Of a DNA stretch of 49,409 nucleotides, positions 27,112-37,240 are shown piece by piece. Numbering within the stretch: the stretch's first letter is position 1; each line of letters begins with the position of its first letter. Made by a program: the position numbers and the translations under genes. The notes under the pieces were generated by a model. The model did no database searches. It worked only from the letters and a program-made list of their open reading frames with translations, and was not told the origin of the DNA. This DNA comes from an uncultured Pirellulaceae bacterium. GTDB lineage: Bacteria > Planctomycetota > Planctomycetia > Pirellulales > Pirellulaceae. Location of the stretch: contig CAJQQR010000153.1 of the NCBI GenBank assembly GCA_905480545.1, forward strand, positions 1-49,409, read 5' to 3'.

Positions 27112-28917
27112 ATGGCAAATGTGATTGAATTACCGAATCGTGACGAAGTCGCTCTACAAGACACCTGGGACCTTACCTACCTTTTCGAGACCGACGACGA
27201 TTGGACAGCATCACTTGAGAAGCTGGCTTCACAGGTGGAACGCTATGAATCATTCAAAGGCCGCCTGTCCGACAGCCCGGACGTCCTCGCCGACTGCCTG
27301 CAATTTGACGGCGACCTGGAGCGTATCTGTGACAAATTATCGAATTACGCCTACCTGAAAACGACTGAAGACCAAACCAACAGCACGTACCAAGGTTTTT
27401 TGGCAAGGTTTAGAAACGTGGCAACCAAGGCGAGTGAGGCAGCAAGCTTTATTCGACCGGAACTTCTTGAAATTCAAGAAGAAAAGATCGCAGAATTTCT
27501 GACGCACCCTTCGTTGGAAAAATTCAAACTCATGATCGAAAGAATCATCCGATACAAGCCTTATACTCTTTCGAATCGCGAAGAAGAAATCATCGCCATG
27601 CAGGGCGAAATGGCGGGCGCTGCGGGAAATGCCTTTCGCAAGCTCAATGATGCCGACCTTAAATTCGGCAACGTTGAAAATGAGAAAGGTGAGTCAATCG
27701 AATTGTCTCATTCTACGTTTGCTCAGTTCTTAAAATCACCGAATCGTGAGGTTCGCAAAAATGCGTTTAATCAATACTACGCGCAATTTGCCGCGCATGA
27801 AAACACATTGGCAGCAACACTGGAAGGCTCAATTCAAAGAGACGTTTATTACGCAAGAGTGCGTGGTTACGACAGTGCAATTTCGTCGGCATTGTTTAGC
27901 GATGATGTCCCACATTCTGTTTACGATAACTTGATCTCGGCCGTGCGTGAAAACTTGCCAGCGGTTCATCGATACTACGACCTTCGACGACGAAAAATGG
28001 GACTGGATGACATCCATCAGTACGATACATACGTGCCGATTCTCAATGAAATCGAAATGAAGCACACATGGGCTGAAGCAACTGAGGTTGTGATCAACTC
28101 TCTCGCACCACTGGGAGACGAATACTGCGCCACGCTTAAAGAAGGCCTAACAGGTCGTTGGTGTGACCGATATCCCAATCGGAATAAACAGAGTGGGGCA
28201 TTCAGCTACGGCATTTATGACGGAAAGCCGTACATTATGATGAATTACAAACCAGATGTTCTAAACGATGTGTTTACATTGACCCATGAAGCCGGTCATT
28301 CGATGCATACGTATTACTCAGCTGCGAATCAACCTTACGAATACTACAACTATTCGATCTTCGTTGCCGAAGTTGCCAGCACTTTCAATGAGCAATTGCT
28401 TGCCAAGCACCTGATGGAGAATGCCAAAGACGACCGTCACCGAGCCTATTTTGTCAACAATCAGATCGATGACATCCGCGCGACGATTATCCGTCAAACG
28501 ATGTTTGCCGAGTTCGAAAAGACCACACATGAAATGGCCGAAGCTGGAGAACCTCTCACCGTTGAGAGCTTCCAAGCAAATTACCGCGAATTATTGGCGG
28601 CTTACTTTGGCCCGGAGTTTGTACTGGACGACCAACTTTCTCTCGAATGCTTCCGCATTCCGCATTTTTATCGAGCATTTTATGTTTACCAGTACGCTAC
28701 TGGACTTTCGGCAGCCATTGCACTCAGCCGAAAAGTACTGAACGACGAGAAAGATGCACTCTCGAAATACCTCAATTTCCTAAGCGGTGGCTGTTCAAAG
28801 ATGCCGCTTGAATTGCTTAGCGATGCAGGCGTCGATATGCGTCAACCAGAACCTGTCAATTCTGCTTTGCAACAATTTTCGGAATTGGTTGATCAGCTTG
28901 ATCAACTTTTGGATTAA
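27112..28917 (+). CDS. pepF: Oligoendopeptidase F (M3 family)
   Basis: The start at 27112 follows GGAGAAG; the frame extends to a TTG at 27097. The protein has 601 residues, the usual length for PepF. The zinc site is HEAGH in TLTHEAGHSMHTYYSAANQP, and the third ligand Glu is in FVAEVASTFNEQLL. N-terminal helical lobe features such as WDLTYLFETDDDW match the family. It hydrolyses short peptides (roughly 6-18 residues) in the cytosol, with one zinc ion. No signal peptide is present. It appears to be a stand-alone gene. Confidence 0.95.
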   Translation: MANVIELPNRDEVALQDTWDLTYLFETDDDWTASLEKLASQVERYESFKGRLSDSPDVLADCLQFDGDLERICDKLSNYAYLKTTEDQTNSTYQGFLARFRNVATKASEAASFIRPELLEIQEEKIAEFLTHPSLEKFKLMIERIIRYKPYTLSNREEEIIAMQGEMAGAAGNAFRKLNDADLKFGNVENEKGESIELSHSTFAQFLKSPNREVRKNAFNQYYAQFAAHENTLAATLEGSIQRDVYYARVRGYDSAISSALFSDDVPHSVYDNLISAVRENLPAVHRYYDLRRRKMGLDDIHQYDTYVPILNEIEMKHTWAEATEVVINSLAPLGDEYCATLKEGLTGRWCDRYPNRNKQSGAFSYGIYDGKPYIMMNYKPDVLNDVFTLTHEAGHSMHTYYSAANQPYEYYNYSIFVAEVASTFNEQLLAKHLMENAKDDRHRAYFVNNQIDDIRATIIRQTMFAEFEKTTHEMAEAGEPLTVESFQANYRELLAAYFGPEFVLDDQLSLECFRIPHFYRAFYVYQYATGLSAAIALSRKVLNDEKDALSKYLNFLSGGCSKMPLELLSDAGVDMRQPEPVNSALQQFSELVDQLDQLLD

Positions 28918-29081
28918 TTGTGGCCCAAAAAACTCATGTCTTTGTACGACCGCCCGATTTTGGGCTGCTAGCACCATCGATCTTGAGTCCAAAATGCAAT
29001 ATTCGTATCATTCGCGAGATTGATGACAGCGACGGTCGCTGCGCGGCGCAGGTTCGGTAGAAGCGGAACTAAATAACATTT

Positions 29082-29627
29082 ATGTCTGAATTCGAGTTTA
29101 AACGGCGATCGCGCGTCTGCTCGGTTTCGGAACGAGAACTCTTGCCCGGCGAAAAATACTTTTCCGTTTTGGTCGACCAAGAAGGTGAGATCATTCGTAA
29201 GGAAATCGCTGCGACTCAATGGGGTGGGCCACCCGATCATTGCATCAGTTGGTGGAAATCGCAAATTCCTGAATTGGATCCCAACAAATTTTTTTGGGCA
29301 CCGGACAACGTCATCATTGATTACTTTGAGAGATTTCAAACGATCGAAGACAAAACGGTTGAACAATATGTGCTCGCCTTGTTGCTGATTCAAAAACGAC
29401 TTTTTCGCTTGGGGAATTCGACCACAGATGAATCTGGAATCGAATGGATGAGCGTCAGCTGTGCAAAACGCGGTAGCAGCTACCAAGTCGAAGTCGCAAC
29501 GCCGGAACCGGAAGAAATTGAAAACATCCAAACCGAAATTGTCGATCTCCTGTTCTCAGATGAACCGTTCGAACAAGGTATTGACGACGAAGCTGAATCT
29601 GAGCCTGACCAAATCGTTTCCCCGTAA
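29082..29627 (+). CDS. Conserved hypothetical protein, unknown
   Basis: A 181-residue soluble protein. The N-terminal pattern SRVCSVSERELLPGEKYFSV and the later GGPPDHCISWWKSQIP look like a compact domain with two conserved cysteines and may recur in planctomycetes, but I do not recognise a named family. The C-terminal 30 residues are strongly acidic (EEIENIQTEIVDLLFSDEPF and onward). It is followed after 25 bases by the LolA-like lipoprotein gene and is likely in one operon with it and epmA. Confidence 0.75.
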   Translation: MSEFEFKRRSRVCSVSERELLPGEKYFSVLVDQEGEIIRKEIAATQWGGPPDHCISWWKSQIPELDPNKFFWAPDNVIIDYFERFQTIEDKTVEQYVLALLLIQKRLFRLGNSTTDESGIEWMSVSCAKRGSSYQVEVATPEPEEIENIQTEIVDLLFSDEPFEQGIDDEAESEPDQIVSP

Positions 29628-29652
29628 CAACCCAAAAGCCAACAAAGCGATT

Positions 29653-30984
29653 ATGACGAATTCGAAAAATCATTGCACCGCTGTTGCATTCGTTGGGTAT
29701 TCGATTCCGTCATTGTCGAAGTGGTCGATTTGCCTGCTTATTTGCGGTAGCTGCTTGTTAAACACAGGATGTGCTTGGTTGCGGAATGCGTTTTATCGCG
29801 GAGCTACTCCTCCACGAGTTTTCGCCAGCGATGTAACAAAGGAACAAATAATCCAAGCCGTTAATGCGAACAGCAAGGCGATCCAATCGATGCAGGCAAA
29901 GGTTCATGTTCGTGCCACTGGCACGCCGACGCTTTCAGGCGACCTTTCGGTTGAGCAACCGAGCCGAATGCGAATGCAGGTCGGCTTGCTCAACATGACC
30001 AGTTCGGGCATCGATATCGGAAGTAATGAAGAAGAGTTTTGGGTGTGGCTCAAGACCCCGATGCCGGGACAACCACCCGCAGTTCTCTTTGCAAAGCATG
30101 ACCAATATGAAAATAGCCAAGCGAAACAAATGTTGCCAATCGAACCAGCATGGGTGATCGACTCGCTGGGACTTGCTTATTTCGACCCCACGGCCGAGCA
30201 CACGGGCCCTTTCCAACGTCCGGATGGCAATCTTGAAATCCAGTCACGCTTTCAGACGAATTCTGGCGTGATGATCAAATCAATCATCGTTGATCCAAAG
30301 TCCAGCGTCGTCGTAGCGCAAGAGATCAACAAAAACGGTGTGAAAATCGCATCGAGCACCGCCAGTAAACATCAATACTTTAAAGAAATCGGGGCCAGCA
30401 TTCCGCGAATGGTCGAGATCGAAGTCGGAACCGATACCCCACAAGCCGGCAAGGTTGTGATCGAACTTTCAAATATACTTCCAAATAGCATCGACGATAC
30501 GTACGCGGGCATGTGGCAGATGCCCCGACCGCAGAACATTAGCGTGATCGATATCGCACAACAAACTCAAGCGATTCCGAACACCAATCAAAACTCGGTT
30601 GCCGATTCAGCTCCGTTTCCACAAGGACGATTCGCTAATGGCGATACCTCAAACGGACAGATGAATGCCAATCCACTGACAGGTCAAAATAATTTAAATG
30701 TTCCCCCCCAAATAAATTATTATCAAGGCTTAGCCCAATCAAATCCTGCTGTCAGTTCAAATGCGCAGCCGCGAGCATTTCAACAAAACATGCCTAAGAA
30801 TCCCGCCAACCAGCCGGGTTTCCCGCGAGGTTTTAGTGCAACGTCTGCAAACAATGCCTCGGCCATACCGAACCCCTATTCCAACTCAATTCAAAACGCA
30901 TCTTTCAACGCTGAGTTATCGCGAGTCGACGAAAACGAACGCCTGCCCATTCGCGGCTTCAATCTCAACCGTTCCAAGCAATGA
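29653..30984 (+). CDS. Lipoprotein with LolA-like/DUF4292-like domain
   Basis: The start at 29653 gives signal and lipobox CGSCLLNTGC; the frame is open to 29461 but overlaps the previous gene. The mature protein has about 405 residues. Residues 70-290 look like an outer-membrane lipoprotein carrier fold: IQSMQAKVHVRATGTPTLSG, then VEQPSRMRMQVGLLN and DIGSNEEEFWVWLKTPMPG. The C-terminal 130 residues are rich in Asn, Gln and Pro and probably disordered. Members are thought to bind lipids or lipoproteins in the envelope. The stop overlaps the epmA start by four bases (ATGA). Confidence 0.82.
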   Translation: MTNSKNHCTAVAFVGYSIPSLSKWSICLLICGSCLLNTGCAWLRNAFYRGATPPRVFASDVTKEQIIQAVNANSKAIQSMQAKVHVRATGTPTLSGDLSVEQPSRMRMQVGLLNMTSSGIDIGSNEEEFWVWLKTPMPGQPPAVLFAKHDQYENSQAKQMLPIEPAWVIDSLGLAYFDPTAEHTGPFQRPDGNLEIQSRFQTNSGVMIKSIIVDPKSSVVVAQEINKNGVKIASSTASKHQYFKEIGASIPRMVEIEVGTDTPQAGKVVIELSNILPNSIDDTYAGMWQMPRPQNISVIDIAQQTQAIPNTNQNSVADSAPFPQGRFANGDTSNGQMNANPLTGQNNLNVPPQINYYQGLAQSNPAVSSNAQPRAFQQNMPKNPANQPGFPRGFSATSANNASAIPNPYSNSIQNASFNAELSRVDENERLPIRGFNLNRSKQ

Positions 30985-31919
30985 CGATTCTTGAACGCAT
31001 CAAGCACCGATCCGAAATACTTCGCAGAATCCGTGTTTTTTTCTACGACCGAAATTTCCTGGAGGTCCAAACACCGACGCTATTGCCGGACACAATGGTC
31101 GATCAATATATCGATCCAATCTCGGTAAGAGTTAGCGGTCGTGGCGAAGACATCTTCCTGCAAACGTCTCCCGAATTTGCGATGAAACAGCTGCTTCTTG
31201 AGGGCTGTACCGCCATCTTTGAAATCACTCCAGCTTACCGGGATGCGGAATTTGGTTCACATCATAACGCCGAATTCACCATGCTTGAATGGTATCGCGT
31301 CGGAGATAACTACGCCGCCGGCATTCAATTTTTAGAGGATTTTTCCACCACCTTCTTCCCCAAAAGAAAAGTTGAAAAAGTTTCATACTTGGAAGCATTT
31401 GAAGCCCACTTCAATTTGAATCCGCACACTGCCACGGCGCCAGAATTGAAATCCCTCTCAGAGAAAATCAGCATCGATATCCCCGTTTCTCTTAATCCGG
31501 ACGATCGTGACTCTTGGTTGCAATTGCTCATGGATTCAAGAGTGGACCGGACATTGGGCGGTGGCGGCGCAACGATCCTTTATGACTGGCCTTCGTCGCA
31601 ATCGGCATTAGCAAAGGTGCGAAATGTTTACGACGACAACGAAACAAAATACCAGGTCGCCGAGAGGTTCGAGTTGTATATTGACGGCGTCGAACTAGCC
31701 AATGGATACCACGAACTATGTGACGGAGACGAGCAACTTCGTCGGCTTGAATCCAACAACAAACAGCGGTTAGCGTCTGGCAAACCATCATTGCCCACAC
31801 GAAGCAAACTCACATCCTCGATGCAACACCAGCCATTACCCGATTGCGCTGGGGTCGCTTTGGGTGTCGACCGACTCCTCATGTTGCTTCTGGGAACAGG
31901 ATCGATTGCTGACATTTAG
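30981..31919 (+). CDS. epmA: EF-P--(R)-beta-lysine ligase (EpmA/GenX/PoxA)
   Basis: A 312-residue class II lysyl-tRNA-synthetase paralogue lacking the anticodon-binding domain. Motif 2 is visible as EITPAYRDAEFGSHHNAEFT, then MLEWYR, and motif 3 as GVALGVDRLLMLLLG. LysRS itself is near 500 residues, so the length fits EpmA. The enzyme activates (R)-beta-lysine and attaches it to a lysine of elongation factor P to ease polyproline translation. Its partner aminomutase EpmB and efp are not in the window. Translation is coupled to the upstream lipoprotein gene. Confidence 0.93.
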   Translation: MTILERIKHRSEILRRIRVFFYDRNFLEVQTPTLLPDTMVDQYIDPISVRVSGRGEDIFLQTSPEFAMKQLLLEGCTAIFEITPAYRDAEFGSHHNAEFTMLEWYRVGDNYAAGIQFLEDFSTTFFPKRKVEKVSYLEAFEAHFNLNPHTATAPELKSLSEKISIDIPVSLNPDDRDSWLQLLMDSRVDRTLGGGGATILYDWPSSQSALAKVRNVYDDNETKYQVAERFELYIDGVELANGYHELCDGDEQLRRLESNNKQRLASGKPSLPTRSKLTSSMQHQPLPDCAGVALGVDRLLMLLLGTGSIADI

Positions 31920-31964
31920 CGTCGGGAATGCGGCATTTAAAACTTCCAGTGAATCTAACAACTC

Positions 31965-31999
31965 AGTGTAATGATCGATAAGCCTCGACACATTACACT
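31965..31999 (+). terminator. Hairpin after epmA, probable terminator
   Basis: AGTGTAATG and CATTACACT form a perfect 9-bp stem. The inner part can pair further through TCGA and TCGA around the loop TAAGCC. It starts 46 bases after the epmA stop and is followed by a T-rich stretch (CAGTTTTCTTCTTC). This fits an intrinsic terminator, although the T-run is not immediate. Confidence 0.6.
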
Positions 32000-32283
32000 T
32001 CTAACAGTTTTCTTCTTCACATTGCCAACCTCAAAAAACACCTGATTTTTTGATCTAATCATCACAACCGTCAAGGTCTTGATGGATCGCGACGATGAAT
32101 TCCATCCGAAGAATTCACGTGTTCCGGCGCTGGCTAACACCAAGCTACAGTTCTGTGATTGAAATCTCGTTTCAGGAATCCGCTTCAATGGAAACATGCC
32201 AACGAGTACATCCTCGCAAAACCGCTTGCGAGAAAAGCTTGCTAAATATTCAAGAACTACTCCTTTACGATCAGGAATTACTG

Positions 32284-33150
32284 ATGCTCCGCTCTGCATC
32301 TGAGAATCCACTCGCATCCACAAACTTGCCTTTTTCGCGATTCGTCGTTCTGTCGATTCTCATTGGATCCTACATGGCGATCGGTTGTGCTGCACAGTCA
32401 GAAATCCCGGGCTTCGCTGAAGCGAATGAAAAAGTCGAGGTCGCGGCAGTCGAAACGGGCTTGCTTTCGGTAATCAATGTTAAAGAAGGAGATTTCGTTC
32501 AGGCCAATGCCTTGATTGGACAACTGGATAACGAAATCCAACTTGCGCAACTTGAAATCGCCGAGCATCTTTGCAACTCAACAGGCGAAATCAATCGTGT
32601 CATGTCGGAATTAAAAACCAAGGAATCGATCCTGGAACACTTTACACGACTCTCGAAAGAAGGATTTGCACAGAAAAAAGAAATCCTAAGGGCAAAGATG
32701 GAGGTCGATGTCGCCAGAGCCATCCTGCTCACTCGTCAGGAAAGGTCAATCGAAAACAAAAAAAAGTACGCGTTGACGAAGATCCAACTCAATCGCCGCG
32801 AAGTCCGAACACCCATTTCGGGACAAGTCGCGTTGGTCCACCGAAAGAAGGGGGAGTTTGTTTCTGCTGCAAGTCCGATCGTCGTAACCGTCGTACAATC
32901 CAATCCAATCGCTGCCAATTTTCAGGTGCCGATCAATGATCTTCATCGGTACACGGTTGGAAAGCCCGTAACGGTTATTGTGAATGCAAAGAAATTTGGA
33001 GCCGTTGTAAAAGGTGTAGGTGTGACGGCCACCTCTGGAACAATCCAAGTCCGAGTAACCGTTCCAAATGACAAATACGAAATCAAGATTGGGCAGAAAT
33101 GCCAACTTGATCCTACGCCCCAAAGCCAACTTGCCGCACACACCAATTGA
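32284..33150 (+). CDS. Export locus B: HlyD-family adaptor lipoprotein
   Basis: The start at 32284 follows AGGA at 7 bases and gives a lipoprotein signal ending YMAIGC; the longer frame from 32095 is unlikely. The protein is 288 residues. Lipoyl halves are LLSVINVKEGDFVQANALIG and REVRTPISGQVALVHRKKGE, split by a short coiled coil of about 80 residues. It ends with a barrel region. It lacks the charged length of the locus A adaptor and, unlike it, is lipid-anchored. It is the first gene of a three-gene set with 33218-34768 and 34777-37059. Confidence 0.88.
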   Translation: MLRSASENPLASTNLPFSRFVVLSILIGSYMAIGCAAQSEIPGFAEANEKVEVAAVETGLLSVINVKEGDFVQANALIGQLDNEIQLAQLEIAEHLCNSTGEINRVMSELKTKESILEHFTRLSKEGFAQKKEILRAKMEVDVARAILLTRQERSIENKKKYALTKIQLNRREVRTPISGQVALVHRKKGEFVSAASPIVVTVVQSNPIAANFQVPINDLHRYTVGKPVTVIVNAKKFGAVVKGVGVTATSGTIQVRVTVPNDKYEIKIGQKCQLDPTPQSQLAAHTN

Positions 33151-33217
33151 CCACCGTGTCAGTTGACTTCGTATCATTGCTATCCCGATCCGACACCCCC
33201 TACGCGGCGTTTAACAA

Positions 33218-34768
33218 TTGAGTGAGCCATCAGTGATTACTGCATTTCAAAGCGAAACGCCTTATGACACGGCCGAAAATTCACTGCCGCAAACGACTGG
33301 CGATTGCCTGCAAAACCAGGACAAACACTCAGATAACAACGTATCGCAAAACCAAACAAGTCAGAGCGATTCAACAAATTCAATACGAGAGAACAGGGAT
33401 CTAAACGCGTCGTTGGAGCAAATTTGCTGGCAACTGCAGAAGCGAATTCAAAATGCAAACGATCTAGAAGGATTTCTCCGAAATCTCTCAAACGTATGGT
33501 GCAGGACTCTTGCTGCAGATCGAGTTGTTGCCGTGATTCACAACTCGAAGCAAAATCAAAAAAGATGCAAAACGGGTGCAGTTTCGGGCATGGATTCTTT
33601 TGATCAAAGCTCACCATCACTCACGCAGCTCGAATCGATTTGCGATTCACACGCCAACTCTATGGAAACAATTTCATGGAATCTAGAGTCGGCGAACAAC
33701 AACGAAACCTGCCATCTACTTTCCGGGTTCGCGTTGGCAAATGGCTTCCAATCCGCGTTTTTGTTACCTGTTGCAGACCTTACCGCATCCGAACCATCGG
33801 TCATTCTCCACTTGGTAGTCTTTGCAAATTCTCCAAGATTGCAGCAAGCCCAAGTACAACCCATTTGCGATGAACTATTTCCCAGTCTCGCCAAACAGAC
33901 CAAACTCCTAATCCGCGCAGAAGGCACATGGGTTTCCCGGTTCACAAATCGTGTTCATGAGCACATTTTCCGCTCGCGCCGACGCCTCTGGAGCTTAATC
34001 GTTTTTGGGGCAATACTCGTACTATTTTTTCCAATGCCGCACCGCTTAAGTTGCAATAGTAAATTGCAACCCACAATAAGGCGATACATTGCCTCTCCGT
34101 TTGAAGGCCGGTTGGAAAACTCGTTTGTATTCCCCGGAGATCTTGTCAAATCCAACCAGCTGCTGGCCAAAATGGATGACACTGATCTGACCCTTGAATT
34201 GGAAGGTGCGATCGCGGAACATGCTCGCGAAAAAGAACGTCATGACAGCGCATTATCGGATGGCAAAATAAGCGAAGCTCAAATTGCCAGGCTAGAAATG
34301 GAAAAGCTCGACTACGACATCGACCTATTTCGCACACACCTCAAGCAATTGGAAATTCGCAGTCCAATCGACGGCATTGTCGTATCGGGCGATCTGGAGA
34401 AAGCTGAAGGGGCGCCCGTCGAAACAGGACAAACACTCTACGAAGTCGGTCCGATCGATTCTTTTTCGGCTGAAATTGAAGTCTCAGAAAGAGACATCCG
34501 CTTCTTGCGGGTTGGACAACAGACAGAGATTCGTTTCAACGCTTTTCCACTAGAGACATTTTACGGATCAATCGAACGGATCTTCCCAAAAGCCGAGGTT
34601 CGAAACGCAACAGCCGTATTCATCGTGACCGCCCAAATCGACAATGTCGATTTCAAGCTCAAACCGGGGATGGAGGGCACGGCAACGATCGAAACAGGCC
34701 CAAGTACTGTCGCATGGAACCTGTTCCACCGCCCGATAGAAAACATCCGTTCCTATTTGGGATTCTGA
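33218..34768 (+). CDS. Export locus B: adaptor with N-terminal sensor-like domain
   Basis: A 516-residue protein, start TTG at 33218 or GTG at 33233. The first 60 residues are polar, and residues 65-225 form a soluble domain (LASLEQICWQLQKRIQ-like helix, then LSNVWCRTLAADRVVAVIHN) that resembles a degraded GAF fold. One membrane helix follows (LWSLIVFGAILVLFFPMPHR). The adaptor part has ASPFEGRLENSFVFPGDLVK and EIRSPIDGIVVSGDLEKAEG. The order matches the GAF-adaptor of locus A, with shorter coiled coil and sensor. It ends 8 bases before the M50 gene. Confidence 0.82.
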   Translation: MSEPSVITAFQSETPYDTAENSLPQTTGDCLQNQDKHSDNNVSQNQTSQSDSTNSIRENRDLNASLEQICWQLQKRIQNANDLEGFLRNLSNVWCRTLAADRVVAVIHNSKQNQKRCKTGAVSGMDSFDQSSPSLTQLESICDSHANSMETISWNLESANNNETCHLLSGFALANGFQSAFLLPVADLTASEPSVILHLVVFANSPRLQQAQVQPICDELFPSLAKQTKLLIRAEGTWVSRFTNRVHEHIFRSRRRLWSLIVFGAILVLFFPMPHRLSCNSKLQPTIRRYIASPFEGRLENSFVFPGDLVKSNQLLAKMDDTDLTLELEGAIAEHAREKERHDSALSDGKISEAQIARLEMEKLDYDIDLFRTHLKQLEIRSPIDGIVVSGDLEKAEGAPVETGQTLYEVGPIDSFSAEIEVSERDIRFLRVGQQTEIRFNAFPLETFYGSIERIFPKAEVRNATAVFIVTAQIDNVDFKLKPGMEGTATIETGPSTVAWNLFHRPIENIRSYLGF

Positions 34769-34776
34769 GGTCTCGC

Positions 34777-37059
34777 ATGTTTCCCCCCGTCGAATTCAAT
34801 AGCTGCTCGAGCGAAAAACCCGGTCCCGATTTCGGTTCAAATCTGAACCAATCTGCTGACGAAAACACCCGGTCAAAATCAAGTTACAAATCTGAATGGA
34901 AAAAATCGACACCCAAATTGCGTTCTGATTTACGTTTCTTTCCACAGCGAAATAACGGAAAGTCAATCATCGTCATCGAGGATCCAATACGCTCAAAATT
35001 TTTCCGAATTGGCCGCAGCGAATATCTTTTCATTTCCATGCTTGACGGCAAAAACACGGTCGTGGAAGCCTATGAAAAAGCGCGATCAAAATCACCAACC
35101 GCGGGTAATGCAATCGATTTCCCGCTGGAACAAGCCGAACAAATCTGTAAGTTTCTGTCGAATGCTCAATTGACACGTATTGCTGATTTGGAATCGATCC
35201 AAAAAAAGGCTACGGCCAATGAGAAGGCCAAACTGGTTTCTTATTTCAATCCGATTTTTCAAAAACTTCCAATTGCCCACCCAACGAAATTGCTTGAACG
35301 AACCCAAGCGATTGGCAAACTACTTTTTTCAATTCCGATGTTATTGGTTTGGATTTGTATCGTAGCGTTTTCAGGCTACTGCCTTTCGAATCAATGGCAG
35401 GAATTCTCCGCGGCGTCTGGCGGAATTCTCTCCGGCAATCGATGGTTATGGCTAATTGGCGTTTGGATGATCATGAAAGCAGTCCATGAATTTGGACACG
35501 CTACCGCATGCCATCGATTTGGCGGACATGTTCGCGAAACGGGAGCCGCATTCATTTGTTTTTTTCCGGTTGCTTATGTTGATGTCAGTTCGTCCTGGCG
35601 ATTCAGCAACAAATGGCATCGAATCACGGTTGCTGCTGCAGGAATCTATATCGAATTGTTGATTGCGGCGCTTGCAGCAATTGCCTGGTGCTCCATTTCG
35701 GATTCGATTGCCCGCGATTTGCTCTACAATATTACTGTTGTCGCTTCTGTGACGACCATTTTATTCAACGCCAACCCATTGATGAAATTTGATGGGTACT
35801 TCGTCCTTTCGGATTATGTTGAATCAACGAACCTTTACCAAAAATCACAAACGGCTGTCCTGTCAAAAATGGGTTGGCTGTTCCAAGGAAGCAATTCAAC
35901 AGAACCGACAAATCTGTTGTTATTGGGCTACGGCACTGCCATCGTCCTATGGCGGATTGCCATTTGCATTGGGATTTTTATTGCATTCTCATTGATGGGC
36001 GAAGGAATCGGATTGGTCCTCGCGATCATGGCGTCAGCATTTTTGGTTTATCCCATGTTATCGAAAGGCATTCGGGCAGCGAGAAAGTCAACCGAACCGA
36101 CCCAATGGAAACGACTTTGCGTCTCAGGGGCGATTGCCGCTAGTTCCATCGCATGTGCCTGCGTGTTTTTGCTGGCTCCGCATCGCATTATTGCTCCGGG
36201 AGTTGTTTGTTTTTCTGAGTCGCAAATTGTTCGCCCTAGCGTTTCTGGTTTTGTGAAAGAACTTCACGTCATCGACGGCCAAAAAGTCTCAATGGGAGAC
36301 AAGCTGGTCTCGCTTCGAAACAAGGCAATTCGGAATCAACTTGCACAAGCAAAACTTTCTTATCAGCAAGCGGCCAATCGAATCGAAAACTATCGGTCAA
36401 ACCAAGCTCACAGAGATGTCGCTTCGGAAACTAAGATGCTCCGAAAACTTAACGCAGACATCACGCATTATGAAAAGCAAGTTGAGTGCCTGGAGATTTA
36501 TGCCGAAATCGATGGGTACATACAAATGCGAGACTCAACGACGCTACTAGACTCGTACGTTAAATCTGAAAACGAAATCATGTTGATCGCTCAACCCGAT
36601 CAAAAAGAGATCGTCGCAGCCTTTCCGCAGGATCAGTTCGATGGATTGCCTGACGTTCACGGCAAAGGTGAGCGTCGCGCGACAAAACTATGGGGTAATC
36701 TGTTCTTAAATGAGGTAGGGCAACTGAGGTGTCAACTGAAGAGATTTGAACCGCGGGCGACATTAACCCCCCCGGACATTCTTCTTTGTGCGAATGTAGG
36801 CGGCAGCATTCCGGTCAAAAACGTAGCTGCTCAAACAAATATCGCGACGGATCCCGATTCGAATGATATTCAATTTCTTTCACCACATGTCATCGCGAAA
36901 TTCGAAATTGACGACTGGGCTAGTGAACAACTCCATGCTGGCCAGAGAGTCAACGTAATCCTTCAAGCCAAGGCGACCAGTATCGGATACCAATTCTATA
37001 AAAGCGCACTGGGTTGGCTGAAACACAAATACGATTCCGCAATCGATTCCGCGAATTAG
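34777..37059 (+). CDS. Export locus B: M50 metalloprotease with PqqD-like N-terminus and HlyD-like C-terminus
   Basis: The start at 34777 follows TGAGGT; the frame reaches back to 34714 within the preceding gene. The protein is 760 residues. The N-terminal 150 residues include a PqqD-like segment (IIVIEDPIRSKFFRIGRSEY, LFISMLDGKNTVVEAYEKAR). The zinc motif is HEFGH in AVHEFGHATACHRFGG, with NANPLMKFDGYFVL as second motif. After the helices comes the adaptor-like half: IVRPSVSGFVKELHVIDGQK, a coiled coil and LEIYAEIDGYIQM. Same architecture as 9727-11907, so the two loci are paralogous. No TolC gene is adjacent; the nearest is at 47645-49219. Confidence 0.88.
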   Translation: MFPPVEFNSCSSEKPGPDFGSNLNQSADENTRSKSSYKSEWKKSTPKLRSDLRFFPQRNNGKSIIVIEDPIRSKFFRIGRSEYLFISMLDGKNTVVEAYEKARSKSPTAGNAIDFPLEQAEQICKFLSNAQLTRIADLESIQKKATANEKAKLVSYFNPIFQKLPIAHPTKLLERTQAIGKLLFSIPMLLVWICIVAFSGYCLSNQWQEFSAASGGILSGNRWLWLIGVWMIMKAVHEFGHATACHRFGGHVRETGAAFICFFPVAYVDVSSSWRFSNKWHRITVAAAGIYIELLIAALAAIAWCSISDSIARDLLYNITVVASVTTILFNANPLMKFDGYFVLSDYVESTNLYQKSQTAVLSKMGWLFQGSNSTEPTNLLLLGYGTAIVLWRIAICIGIFIAFSLMGEGIGLVLAIMASAFLVYPMLSKGIRAARKSTEPTQWKRLCVSGAIAASSIACACVFLLAPHRIIAPGVVCFSESQIVRPSVSGFVKELHVIDGQKVSMGDKLVSLRNKAIRNQLAQAKLSYQQAANRIENYRSNQAHRDVASETKMLRKLNADITHYEKQVECLEIYAEIDGYIQMRDSTTLLDSYVKSENEIMLIAQPDQKEIVAAFPQDQFDGLPDVHGKGERRATKLWGNLFLNEVGQLRCQLKRFEPRATLTPPDILLCANVGGSIPVKNVAAQTNIATDPDSNDIQFLSPHVIAKFEIDDWASEQLHAGQRVNVILQAKATSIGYQFYKSALGWLKHKYDSAIDSAN

Positions 37060-37240
37060 GCAATCGCAAAACCGCCTCATTTCTTTTTGTTGAGTACTGA
37101 ACTCAATCGAGATGCGTAAGGTCCGGCTTTAAGTTAGGGTGGTTCGCATCCGCCCCAATGTTTTCATTCCGGCCAGTAACGTAAAATCGGATTCCTACTG
37201 CTATTTCACGGCATAACTCAATTCGCAGATCCAACCGTAC

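Noticed and set aside
26906..27118. 70-residue minus-strand frame in the gap before pepF
   Set aside because: No ribosome binding site, no signal or domain; it overlaps the pepF start.
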